Positions 1 to 11,548 of a DNA stretch of 64,000 nt are shown in pieces. This DNA comes from Nemertoderma westbladi (taxonomy: Eukaryota; Xenacoelomorpha; Nemertodermatida; Nemertodermatidae): assembly GCA_032718475.1 (NCBI GenBank), contig JAUCBJ010009152.1, positions 1-64,000 on the forward strand, given 5' to 3'. Each line of letters starts with the position of its first letter. The stretch's first letter is position 1. Below the pieces are notes generated by a model. It was not told the DNA's origin and ran no database searches. It was given only the letters and a program-made list of their open reading frames with translations. The position numbers and the translations under genes are program-made.

Positions 1-349
1 ATGCTTCATTCACAAATCTAGTGGTACGAGACTTATGTCCAGCTAAAGACGATTTAAACTTACTTTCCGTCTTACCATCTGGTACACCAACTCTCCTTAT
101 TACCTCGAGTGTTCTAATTGAGGGATTGAAACCAAATATCTTTATGGCTTCTTGGATGTTGTATCCAGGTTCATTGGTATTGGAGGCAGGATCTGGAACA
201 GACGCAAGCTCACTTACTGCCCCTTGCAAAGATACCTCATTGACCTGAGTAGGATTAATTTCATCCAGATCCAGAACAGTCTGATCTAAATCTACTGAAG
301 ATTCACTACTCACCCTGGATTTAGATTGAAAGGAATTATTTTGGGCCAT
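1..349 (-). CDS. 5' part of an unrecognised protein gene, running off the window
   Basis: An open frame of 116 codons runs from an ATG at 347-349 to the window edge without a stop. The ATG is the first after an in-frame TAA about 60 bases upstream and has a good animal context (G at -3, G at +4). The product starts MAQNNSFQSK, is rich in Ser, Asp and Glu over its first 60 residues, and then becomes a mixed, folded-looking stretch containing GYNIQEAIKIFGFNP and IRRVGVPDGK. I do not recognise a family; a host gene exon or a gag-like retroelement protein are both possible. A strong donor-like CAGGGTGAGT at 308-316 lies early in the frame, so a short first exon is an alternative, although the frame stays open for a further 100 codons. 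The reading on the opposite strand over the same bases looks like a shadow. Confidence 0.45.
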   Translation of the reverse strand, partial: MAQNNSFQSKSRVSSESSVDLDQTVLDLDEINPTQVNEVSLQGAVSELASVPDPASNTNEPGYNIQEAIKIFGFNPSIRTLEVIRRVGVPDGKTESKFKSSLAGHKSRTTRFVNEA

Positions 350-720
350 CTCTAAGCAACTACGTACTGTTGAAACAGGTCTACCTAGATTTGTAATTAA
401 GGAATGAAATTAAAACAAAGAACTGGCAGACTGGGATTCCCTCAAATTTCAGTCTTGGCGTTGTGTATCAGCCTAATTCTTTACTACACTATTTCATTGA
501 GGCACCCGTATGTACTTGCAATAATAGTCCTGTCCTGATAATAAAATGTTACTCCAGAACGCCAGCAGCCTAGTTAACAATGCAGTAGTAATACTGGTAT
601 TTTAATAGAAACACTACAATACAGATATAACAATTGCAGAAAACTGGTTTATGACACCACGGTTATGAATATGAATGTACTGATACTGATATATGCTTAG
701 CCTATCTATAAATAAATAAA

Positions 721-740
721 TCTATATATATATATATATA
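721..740. repeat. TA dinucleotide microsatellite
   Basis: An uninterrupted run of about nine TA units sits in an AT-rich stretch. It is a simple repeat with no other visible role. Confidence 0.85.
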
Positions 741-1276
741 GCCTAGGCTTAATATGTTACAGATAAAGGTACCGGTATAGGCTTAAGGTTACAGATATAA
801 AGTACCTACCGGCGGCATAAGCGTAATAATATAAGCGTATTTAATAAATGTATATATATCTGTATATGTACCGCTATAGACTTAATGTTACAGATATAAG
901 GTAGGCCTATAGGCTTAATATTTAATTCAGCACCTGTCAGCCTGTGTACTGTTACTGTACATTAAGCCTAGATAATATTAATTTAAATATAAATTAGATC
1001 AGTGAATTTTTTAGTACCGGTATTTTAATATTTGGCAATATCAGAATATAGGCTAAATTTTATTTTCCACTTTTATTTTGTTATAAAATAAAGCATAGTA
1101 ACCGGTATCATTGATCATTAATGCTTTATTTGATTAATTTACTTGGACCGGTATTCAACAATTAATTTTTAAATAAAATATAAAAATATAAATCTAAGAA
1201 CAGAAGAATAGGTACACATTCAGACATTTCATTCATTACACAGATGTACGAGTCAGGGTTTAATTTAACAACACTG

Positions 1277-1700
1277 TGGCGTCACTGGCCGAAAACCAGT
1301 CAAGATAAAACAGTAACTGGCGTCAAGTATGTGCGTTAAACTTATAAGTACTGGTACAAAGGTTGATTTGTTTATTACAACCCGGAAATTATAATTTCCG
1401 TCTGTCTGTGTGTGGAAATTGTGTTTAGTGCTACCTGCAGACCTAATAAACGACTGAGAACTGACGTCAGTTTGGTTAAAACCGTATACCAGACAAGAAT
1501 AAAATATCCAGCTGGCGTCGATTGTGGCTAAAGCCGTATGTCAATTCTGAGGTCGGTGTGACAGTGTAATAGGCTAGTCCTGTAGTCTGTCTCCTATACC
1601 AAGTCAGGGGCGGACATCAAGTTTGGGTAAAACCGTAAACCAGTCAGGACAAGGCAGTAACTGGCGTCGAGTTTGGCAAAGGCCGTAAATCCGTCCAATT
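1277..1700. repeat. diverged short repeats around a ggcgtc...aaaaccgta core
   Basis: Several related segments share the order CTGGCGTC, then a TTTGG(C/T)(T/A)AAA(A/G)CCGTA core, then CCAGTCA(G)GA. They occur near 1277, 1318, 1464, 1515, 1617 and 1668. Spacing is irregular and the copies are quite diverged, so this is an old local tandem repeat. No coding or RNA role is visible. Confidence 0.5.
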
Positions 1701-2720
1701 GTTGGTAGAGAAGGCCTACCGGTAATAGTAATCAGGTAATTGCGTCCTGTAATTAATTTAATTATATAAGAAATATAATGAACATTAAAATGAATATTGC
1801 AATGAATATTACTATGAATATTACTGTAGCGGCTAAAGGATAGCAGTGAGCTCATCCGTACAATAAACCGGAAACACCCTGCCGCTAAAAGACTTTCGGG
1901 CTTTTGATATCACGCAGTTTGCCAGTGACGCTGCACTGCATTCACACCAGTCTGACAGTCGGTAACAGGACAGACAGATGACACACAGATAAACTAACAC
2001 AGTCATACATAAGACACTGAGACAGACACTAACAGACAAACTCACCAACCGAATGTGCTGGACACCTTTGAATGCGAGTTACCTGGTTGCAAGTGCACTG
2101 CAACTTACATTAGGCATAAAGCACACACGCAGAAACCCCTAGGATCCAACGTGTGTAGCTAGCGTATGACAGCCTCACCAACGTCGCTTGTGCAAGGACT
2201 GAAGGATGGATGGGGATGCGAGGCAAGGAAAACGCAGGTCCTGTTAAGATTCTCGGTCCGTCTCCATATTAATACAATGAACAGATGAATGATAAATAAT
2301 AATCACCGGATCGGAATCACTGATAAAACTGGTTAAATCTGTTAATGGCTAATTGACTAACTGGCAACTGGCAACTGACAACTGACAACTGGTAATATTC
2401 ATAGGACTCTTCGCCCAAAAGTGGGTGTCCGGGAGGACGCAAAATAACAGTACCGGTACCGGTAATAAGATAAGACTGTAAGATACAGTAACTAAAGCAC
2501 TGCAGCACTGTGACTAAAAGGTAAGTAAAAGAGCCTAGCTCCCATCACCATTGTATATCACTGAAAGGCTAACAGCCAATCAGAAACAAGCACCTGGCAT
2601 TACAACTAGGGCCATTAAATTATGACACTTACATCAGTATACTGAATAGATTTAACATGTTACACTTATCTGTACTTACAATAATTTTGGTTGGGGGTAG
2701 AATGCGTATTGGCGCTTACA

Positions 2721-5700
2721 GACTCCATATTGGAGTACTGGTTCTAACTTCTGATTCTGATTGATGGACTCCATATAGGAGTACTGGTTCTAACTGCTGT
2801 ATGATGGACTCCATATAGGAGTACTGGTTCTAACTGCTGTATGATGGACTCCATATAGGAGTACTGGTTCTAACTGCTGATTGATGGACTCCATATAGGA
2901 GTACTGGTTCTAACTGCTGATTGATGGACTCCATATAGGAGTACTGGTTCTAATTACTGTATGATGGACTCCATAAAGGAGTACTGGTTCTAACTTCTGA
3001 TTCTGATTGATGGACTCCATATAGGAGTACTGGTTCTAACTGCTGTATGATGGACTCCATATAGGAGTACTGGTTCTAACTGCTGTATGATGGACTCCAT
3101 ATAGGAGTACTGGTTCTAACTGCTGATTGATGGACTCCTTATAGGAGTACTGGTTCTAACTGCTGTATGATGGACTCCATATAGGAGTACTGGTTCTAAC
3201 TTCTGATTGATAGACTCCATATAGGAGTACTGGTTCTAACTGCTGTATGATGGACTCCATATAGGAGTACTGGTTCTCACTGCTGATTGATGAACTCCAT
3301 ATAGGAGTACTGATTCTAACTGCTGTATGATGGACTCCATATAGGAGTACTGGTTCTAACTGCTGTATGATGGACTCCATATAGGAGTACTGGTTCTAAC
3401 TGCTGCATGATGGACTCCATATAGAAGTACTGGTTCTAACTGCTGTATGATGGACTCCATATAGGAGTACTGATTCTAACTGCTGTATGATGGACTCCAT
3501 ATATGAGTTCTAACTGCTGTATGATGGACTCCATATAGGAGTACTGGTTCTAACTTTTGTATGATGGACTCCATATAGGAGTACTGATTCTAACTGCTGT
3601 ATGATGGACTCCATATAGGAGTACTGGTTCTAACTTCTGATTGATGGACTCCATATAGGAGTACTGGTTCTAACTTCTGATTGATGGACTCCATATAGGA
3701 GTACTGGTTCTAACTGCTGTATGATGGACTCCATATAGGAGTACTGGTTCTAACTGCTGTATGATGGACTCCATATAGGAGTACTGGTTCTAACTGCTGT
3801 ATGATGGAATCCATATAGGAGTACTGGTTCCTGGTTCTATCTGCTGATTGATGCTCCATATAGGAGTACTGGTTCTAACTGCTGTATGATGGACTCCATA
3901 TAGGAGTACTGGTTCTAACTGCTGTATGATGGACTCCATATTGGAGTACTGGTTCTAACTTCTGATTCTAATTGATGGACTCCATATAGGAGTACTGGTT
4001 CTAACTGCTGTATGATGGACTCCATATAGGAGTACTGGTTCTAACTGCTGTATGATGGACTCCATATAGGAGTGGACTCCATATAGGAGTACTGGTTCTA
4101 ACTTCTGATTGATGGACTCCATAAAGGAGTACTGGTTCTAACTGCTGAATGAGGAGTACTGGTTCTAACTACTGTATGATAGACTCCATAAAGGAGTACT
4201 GGTTCTAACTTCTGATTGATGGAGTACTGGTTCTAACTGCTGATTGATGAACTCCATATAGGAGTACTGATTCTAACTACTGTATGATGGACTCCATATA
4301 GGAGTACTGGTTCTAACTGCTGTATGATGGACTCCATATAGGAGTACTGATTCTAACTGCTGTTTGATGGACTCCATATAGGAGTACTGGTTCTAACTGC
4401 TGTATGATGGACTCCATATAGGAGTACTGGTTCTAACTGCTGATTGATGAACTCCATATAGGAGTACTGATTCTAACTGCTGTATGATGGACTCCATATA
4501 GGAGTACTGGTTCAAAATGCTGTATGATGGACTCCATATGAGTACTGGTTCTAACTGATGTATGATGGACTCCATATAGGAGTACTGGTTCTAACTGCTG
4601 TATGATGGACTCCATATAGGAGTACTGGTTCTAACTGCTGATTGATGAACTCCATATAGGAGTACTGATTCTAACTGCTGTATGATGGACTCCATATAGG
4701 AGTACTGGTTCTAACTGCTGTATGATGGACTCCATATATGAGTACTGGTTCTAACTGATGTATGATGGACTCCATATAGGAGTACTGGTTCTAACTGCTG
4801 TATGATGGACTCCATATAGGAGTACTGGTTCTAACTTCTGATCGATGGACTCCATATATGAGTACTGGTTCTAACTTCTGATTGATGGACTCCATATAGG
4901 AGTACTGATTCTAACTGCTGTATGATGGACTCCATATAGGAGTTCTAACTGCTGTGTGATGGACTCCATATAGGAGTACTGGTTCTAACTTTTGTATGAT
5001 GGACTCCATATAGGAGTACTGATTCTAACTGCTGTATGATGGACTCCATATAGGAGTACTGGTTCTAACTTCTGATTGATGGACTCCATATAGGAGTACT
5101 GATTCTAACTGCTGTATGATGGACTCCATATAGGAGTACTGGTTCTAACTGCTGTATGATGGACTCCATATAGGAGTACTGGTTCTAACTTCTGATTGAT
5201 GGACTCCATATAGGAGTACTGGTCCTATATAGGTGTACTGATTCTAACTGCTGTATGATGGTCTCCATATCGGAGTACTGGTTCTATCTGCTGTATGATG
5301 GACTCCATATAGGAAGGAGTACTGGTTCTAAATGCTGTATGATGGACTCCATATAGGAGTACTGGTTCTAACTTATGATTGATGGACTCCATATAGGAGT
5401 ACTGGTTCTAACTGCTGTATGATGGACTCCATATATGAGTACTGGTTCTAACTGCTGTATGATGGAATCCATATAGGAATACTGGTTCCTGGTTCTATCT
5501 GCTGATTGATGCTCCATATAGGAGTACTGGTTCTAACTGCTGTATGATGGACTCCATATAGGAGTACTGGTTCTAACTGCTGTATGATGGACTCCATATA
5601 GGAAGGAGTACTGGTTCTAACTGCTGTATGATGGACTCCATATAGGAAGGAGTACTGGTTCTAACTGCTGTATGATGGACTCCATATAGGATTACTGGTT

Positions 5701-8525
5701 CTAACTTATGATTGATGGACTCCATATAGGAGTACTGGTTCTAACTGCTGTATGATGGAATCCATATAGGAATACTGGTTCCTGGTTCTATCTGCTGATT
5801 GATGCTCCATATAGGAGTACTGGTTCTAACTGCTGTATGATGGACTCCATATAGGAGTACTGGTTCTAACTGCTGTATGATGGAATCCATATAGGAGTAC
5901 TGGTTCCTGGTTCTATCTGCTGATTGATGCTCCATATAGGAGTACTGGTTCTAACTGCTGTATGATGGACTCCATATAGGAGTACTGGTTCTAACTGCTG
6001 TATGATGGACTCCATATAGGAGTACTGATTCTAACTGCTGTATGATGGACTCCATATAGGAGTTCTAACTGCTGTATGATGGACTCCATTTAGGAGTACT
6101 GGTTCTAACTTTTGTATGATGGACTCCATATAGGAGTACTGATTCTAACTGCTGTATGATGGACTCCATATAGGAGTACTGGTTCTAACTTCGGATTGAT
6201 GGACTCCATATAGGAGTACTGGTTCTAACTGATGTATGATGGACTCCACATAGGAGTACTGGTTCTAACTGCTGTATGATGGACTCCATATAGGAGTACT
6301 GGTTCTAACTGCTGTATGATGGACTCCATATAGGAGTACTGGTTCTAACTTCTGATTGATGGACTCCATAAAGGAGTACTAGTTCTAACTTCTGATTGAT
6401 GGACTCCATATAGGAGTACTGGTTCTAACTGCTGATTGATGGACTCCATATAGGAGTACTGGTTCTAACTTCTGATTGATGGAATCCATATAGGAGTACT
6501 GGTTCTAACTTATGATTGATGGATTCCATAAAGGAGTACTGGTTCTAACTTCTGATTGATGGACTCCATATAGGAGTACTGGTCCTATATAGGTGTACTG
6601 ATTCTAACTGCTGTATGATGGTCTCCATATAGAAGTATACTGGTTCTGACTGCTGTATGATGGACTCCATATTGGAGTACTGGTTCTATCTGCTGTATGA
6701 TGGACTCCATATAGGAAGGAGTACTGGTTCTAACTGCTGTATGATGGACTCCATATAGGAGTACTGGTTCTAACTTATGATTGATGGACTGACTCCATAT
6801 AGGAGTACTGGTTCTAACTTCTGATTGATAGACTCCATATAGGAGTACTGGTTCTAACTGCTGTATGATGGACTCCATATAGGAGTACTGGTTCTAACTG
6901 CTGTATGATGGAATCCATATAGGAATACTGGTTCCTGGTTCTATCTGCTGATTGATGCTCCATATAGGAGTACTGGTTCTAACTGCTGTATGATGGACTC
7001 CATATAGGAGTACTGGTTCTAACAGCTGTATGATAGACTCCATATAGGAGTATTGATTATAACTGTTGTGGACTCCATATAGGAGTACTGGTTCTAACTT
7101 CTGATCGATGGACTCCATATAGGAGTACTGGTTCTAACTGCTGTATGATGGACTCCATATAGGAGTACTGGTTCTAACTGCTGTATGATGGACTCCATAT
7201 AGGAGTACTGGTTCTAACTTCTGATCGATGGACTCCATATAGGAGTACTGGTTCTAACTGCTGTATAATGGACTCCATATAGGAGTACTGGTTCTAACTG
7301 CTGTATGATGGACTCCATATAGGAGTACTGGTTCTAACTTCTGATCGATGGACTCCATATAGGAGTACTGGTTCTAACTGCCGTATGATGGACTCCATAT
7401 AGGAGTACTGGTTCTAACTTCTGATTGATGGACTCCATATAGGAGTACTGGTTCTAACTGATGTATGATGGACTCCATATAGGAGTACTGGTTCTAACTT
7501 CTGTATGATGGACTCCATATAGGAGTACTGGTTCTAACTTCTGATTGATGGACTCCATATAGGAGTACTGGTTCTAACTGCCGTATGATGGACTCCATAT
7601 AGGAGTACTGGTTCTAACTTCTGATTGATGGACTCCATATAGGAGTACTGGTTCTAACTTCTGATTGATGGACTCCATATAGGAGTACTGGTTCTAACTG
7701 ATGTATGATGGACTCCATATAGGAGTACTGGTTCTAACTTCTGTATGATGGACTCCATATAGGAGTACTGGTTCTAACTTCTGATTGATGGACTCCATAT
7801 AGGAGTACTGGTTCTAACTGCCGTATGATGGACTCCATATAGGAGTACTGGTTCTAACTTCTGATTGATGGACTCCATATAGGAGTACTGGTTCTAACTT
7901 CTGATTGATGGACTCCATATAGGAGTACTGGTTCTAACTGATGTATGATGGACTCCACATAGGAGTACTGGTTCTAACTGCTGTATGATGGACTCCATAT
8001 AGGAGTACTGGTTCTAACTGCTGTATGATGGACTCCATATAGGAGTACTGGTTCTAACTTCTGATTGATGGGACTCCATAAAGGAGTACTAGTTCTAACT
8101 TCTGATTGATGGACTCTATATAGGAGTACTGGTTCTAACTGCTGTATGATGGACTCCATATAGGAGTACTGGTTCTAACTTCTGATTGATGGACTCCATA
8201 TAGGAGTACTGGTTCTAACTGCTGTATGATGGACTCCATATAGGAGTTCTAACTGCTGTATGATGGATTCCATATAGGAGTACTGGTTCTAACTGTTGTA
8301 TGATGGACTCCATATAGGAGTACTGATTCTAACTGCTGTATGATGGACTCCATATAGGAGTACTGGTTCTAACTTCTGATTGATGGACTCCATATAGGAG
8401 TACAGGTTCTAACTTCTGATTGATGGACTCCATATAGGAGTACTGATTCTAACTGCTGTATGATGGACTCCATATAGGAGTACTGGTTCTAACTTCTGAT
8501 TGATGGACTCCATAAAGGAGTACTA
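2721..8525. repeat. satellite array 1, 40-bp monomer
   Basis: The array is tandem copies of a 40-bp monomer with the core CTCCATATAGGAGTACTGG followed by TTCTAACTGCTGTATGATGGA. Two tail types alternate: GCTGTATGATGG and TTCTGAT(T/C)GATGG. Each monomer contains the arms ACTCC/GGAGT around ATATA, so single strands can fold into small hairpins. Variants include cataaagg, agttctaac, short monomers and expanded ones (ggaaggagtactgg). A regular 120-bp periodicity (three monomers) is visible at 7060-7500. The reverse strand reads as a repeated 40-residue peptide in places because 120 is divisible by 3; I regard that as a by-product of the period. Confidence 0.97.
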
Positions 8526-9974
8526 GGTGGGATAAATATTTCTCCATTTGACGCAACACCGCCGCGGCCGCTATGAGGGAGGTGAATACCGCGGCCGCTC
8601 CTAAAGCCGCAGGCCCTCGCTAACTATATAGGTTAACTTGGGATTCTGGGGGACTTTTCGATGAAGGAACTGACCAAATTTTTTTATTTTCTCACCAGGG
8701 GAGCGGCTCGGAATTCTAAGATATTAGCAACTCTAACATTATGAAATATGACCCTTCGACGACACGGCGGACAAAAAACCGTCATTTTTTCGACAATTTT
8801 AAAATTTTTTTGAAAGGCGCTCTACAGTGGCTCGAAAAAACCCTAGGTTATTGCTTAGCCGACGCCGGGATACGATAGAAGGGATTAATTAGTGAATTCG
8901 TTTTTTTTTTCAAAAAAGATTACCACGCCTTTTTTCCGAAAATGTCCGTCAAAGTTGGAAAAACGGATAAAATTACTTTGCGGGATCGGCTATAACTCGG
9001 CTAATATTAATCGTACGGGGACGAAAGTAACGCGGTTGGAAAGGGGAAGAGTGGTACTACCTTCGTATCGAATGGGGGTAAGATATTTATTAAAATTTCG
9101 GGTGGAAAAAGGGGCTGTAAATTTGTACGTTTTTGTCCGTCTTTTTTGGAAAACTTATTTCTGAAATGTTTAATTCGACAACGCGGGTAGGAATCCACTA
9201 ATTCTTTTATGAAACTCGTAGAAGACCATTGGGGCTACGTTCCTATCGAATGGGGGTACAAAAAATATGTCGGCAATAGGGGCCAAAAAGGGCCAGAATT
9301 TGTAAAGTAGTTTTTATCGAATAATTTTTTATTTTTAACTTTAGTTGGTTAAGGTACATTCTATACAGTCAATATCCATACGGGGAATTCAAATATGCTA
9401 TCGGTTTTGCTCCAAGGATGATATTAAAAAAATGAGGGCCAAAATTATAATTTTGCGCTTCAAACTTGCTTCGCGGGAAATCGTCTAGCTCGAAAACTAC
9501 TTAACTTAAGGGGGATTTGTTTACACAGACTTATAGTGCGTTAAATTATCTATCTAACAGCGTTAATCACAGCGCTGGAGGTATTATAAAACTGGAGCGG
9601 CAGGCGATCGTGTGAAATATAATATTTATAAAAAGGGACGAAAAATTTTTTTTTTAACAAATCGCTATTCCATTATAATTTAGCGTATTGCGCCAAAAGT
9701 ACCTGTAAAAAGTATCAAATTAACTCCGCTATCTTTTATCTTAACATATATAATTAAAATTACGAATTTTAAGGGTCGAAAAATATCGCGTTATTTTGGC
9801 CCTATTTTTTAATTTTTTTGGGGCCAAAAATAACCCCTTCTCAAAAGATTAAGAAAAAAATTACGGCAAAGAATATACCAATTTTATTGAATTTGGACCA
9901 CCAGAACCGAAGTTAGAGCGATTTTAGTGAAAAAATAAAAATAATTTTTTTTGCAAAAAAATTAAGAATGGTCA

Positions 9975-10047
9975 GGTCAATATTGGATTTCGAACCCGCG
10001 AACTTAGGTTTCATTAACGTGATTGATAACCACTAGACTATGTGACC
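9975..10047 (-). pseudogene. tRNA-like sequence in copy A
   Basis: Read on the minus strand, the 73-base sequence has a tRNA-style 5' half (TAGTCTAGTGGTTATCA, matching the A-box region of many animal tRNAs such as those for Val and Glu) and a near-perfect B box/T loop (GGGTTCGAAATCC). The outer ends GGTCA and TGACC pair. The D stem and anticodon stem do not pair properly, so it is unlikely to make a working tRNA. It is better read as a tRNA-derived pseudogene or the head of a SINE-like element with potential RNA polymerase III boxes. Confidence 0.6.
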
Positions 10048-10902
10048 AAGAGAATTTGAAATTTTCGAGTGACTATTTTTAAACATAAATAACTTCGGTT
10101 CTACAGGGCCGTTTAATCTGAAACTTTTTTCATTGGATAGAGGATAGATTGTAGTGTGTGAAATAGGATACAACTTGGGAAAAGACTTATGTGCACTTAG
10201 TGCAAAATGCACTTAAATAGTGAACATTTTTTCGATATTTCAAACACTATTATTTCCAGTTCTATTCATCGTAGAATGTTATTTTTTGGATTAAAATGTA
10301 GTTTGGAATGATTTCTAACTATAATCGTAACATTTGTTTAACTTTTTATGTCTATAAAGTGACTTAAAATGTCCATGAATATGGTCCAAAATCGCAAATC
10401 CAGATTTATTAAATTGGATTTTTGACACTTTTAGCGACTGACACTTGATCATACACCATCGTAGATCGGTAGAGGATAAACATAAGTTTGTTAAATAAGA
10501 GCCACCATTACGATCTGCTAAAGTGCATTTGTACAAATAAGTGTGCAAAAGTGCAAATTTTTTAATAAGGTCAAATTATATAGTATTGGGTTATTTTCTT
10601 TGCAGATACTTTATTTTCATATTAATATGTTGTTTGAACCTTACTGAGCGCATTAGGGGATATGCGTACAAATAACCGGCCCTTATGAGGCTTCGATTGG
10701 GTAAATTAATAAAACATAAGGTTGTATAGTATAATATTCTAAAAACCAGTGTGATATTAAATGCACTTTAAATAATAAATAGAAATCAAATAACAATTGG
10801 ACCACACAATTAAAAACTCGCACAATTTTGTACTTATTATATCGCTTCAAATTAATTCAACAGTGGATATTTGGGGGAAGGGGGAAGTTACAGTGTGCAT
10901 TC

Positions 10903-10951
10903 GGGGGAAGTTTGGTGAACTGCATTTATGCAGTGAATCCAAACTTCCCCC
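10903..10951. other. 49-nt hairpin, conserved in all seven unit copies
   Basis: The 5' arm GGGGGAAGTTTGG pairs fully with the 3' arm CCAAACTTCCCCC, and inside it ACTGCAT pairs with ATGCAGT, leaving a 2-nt tip and a small internal mismatch. Equivalent hairpins lie at 13917-13965, 16928-16976, 18485-18533, 22148-22196, 25162-25210 and 28173-28221. A second ggggaagg word lies just upstream. A replication, packaging or RNA-processing role is possible but not shown. Confidence 0.75.
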
Positions 10952-11548
10952 TTTGATATATCATATACTTAAGACATGCTAGGGTGACGGGGAAATATTT
11001 GTTACTGTCACACTTTGCTTCCATTTATCCTATCCTTTATTATTACCCCAGTCAGATAAGAGATAATAAATCAGTAAAAACTAAACTAAACTGTCTTTCA
11101 TGCAAACAAATTTCTAACTAAAGACGGGTGAATGACCATGACCATGGAAATAATTTTAAATATAATTGTATATCAACTATTTGGGGAGGCTTCCAAGTTA
11201 AACCCGAAAACAATTATTTTGTTACATAGTAAATAACGTTGTATGTTCTTCTTCCTCTCATAATAAAATATAAATGAAATATCTCAGATCGCTATGCCCT
11301 GTAACATTTCACAACCAAAATATTTAAGTGTGAAAAGTGTAGGCCTACCACACTCCGCCCAAACAACCGCAAACGCATAGCCAACAAATTTAACAAAAGG
11401 TTACATACATGTTGGGTTCATGACGAGATGAGTGAAAATTGATCGCGTAATATAAAGTAAAAAATTAAGAGACGGGCTGGCTCTCCTCCACTTTCTTACC
11501 CAATGGATATGTTGTTGTAATAATCTAATTTTGGAGCGGCTTTCTCTC

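Larger units (their letters stand above)
350..2720. other. non-repetitive stretch without a recognisable gene
   Basis: No long open frame is present on either strand. The DNA is AT-rich with many short taggcctat and accggta words, a style common in invertebrate intergenic DNA. It holds a short TA microsatellite, a set of diverged repeats at 1277-1700, a lone CCAAT word (agccaatcag, about 2575) and a palindromic accggtaccggt at about 2453. Part of the left end is probably the 5' flank of the minus-strand gene at 1-349. The small minus-strand frames at 1604-2508 are compositionally simple (for example a run of NIH triplets) and are not called genes. Confidence 0.6.
8526..11548. repeat. 3-kb tandem unit, copy A
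   Basis: This is the first unit after satellite array 1 and is 3023 bp. It begins with ggtgggataaatatttctcc, has a GC-rich head with two GCGGCCGC sites and a poly-T/A-rich middle, and ends gcggctttctctc. The junction with the satellite is sharp: ...ggagtacta, then ggtggg. It differs from copies B and C by numerous substitutions and small indels (for example aaattatgaaatatgaccc in place of the B-type version). Only small frames occur and they are not kept in all copies. It carries a minus-strand tRNA-like sequence at 9975-10047 and a hairpin at 10903-10951. Confidence 0.9.

Noticed and set aside
1604-2508. Minus-strand frames of 63-83 residues in the left unique region
   Set aside because: Simple-sequence peptides without domains and without splice or start support.
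3156-8159. Minus-strand frames encoding repeated MESIIQQLEPVLLYGVHH-type peptides in the satellite
   Set aside because: Three 40-bp monomers make 120 bp, so any stop-free phase repeats as a 40-residue peptide. Frames start and stop with random monomer variants and show no domain; the same holds for similar frames in 38128-63763.
2721-8525. CCATATAGG in each monomer as a CArG box (SRF/MADS site)
   Set aside because: The CArG consensus needs six A/T between CC and GG; this has five.
2721-8525. CRISPR array
   Set aside because: Repeats are contiguous 40-mers with no unique spacers, and the context is eukaryotic with no cas genes.
10315-10548. 77-residue minus-strand frame in units A, B, D, E and F
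   Set aside because: Disrupted in copies C and G by a small insertion; no motif, signal or neighbour supports coding.
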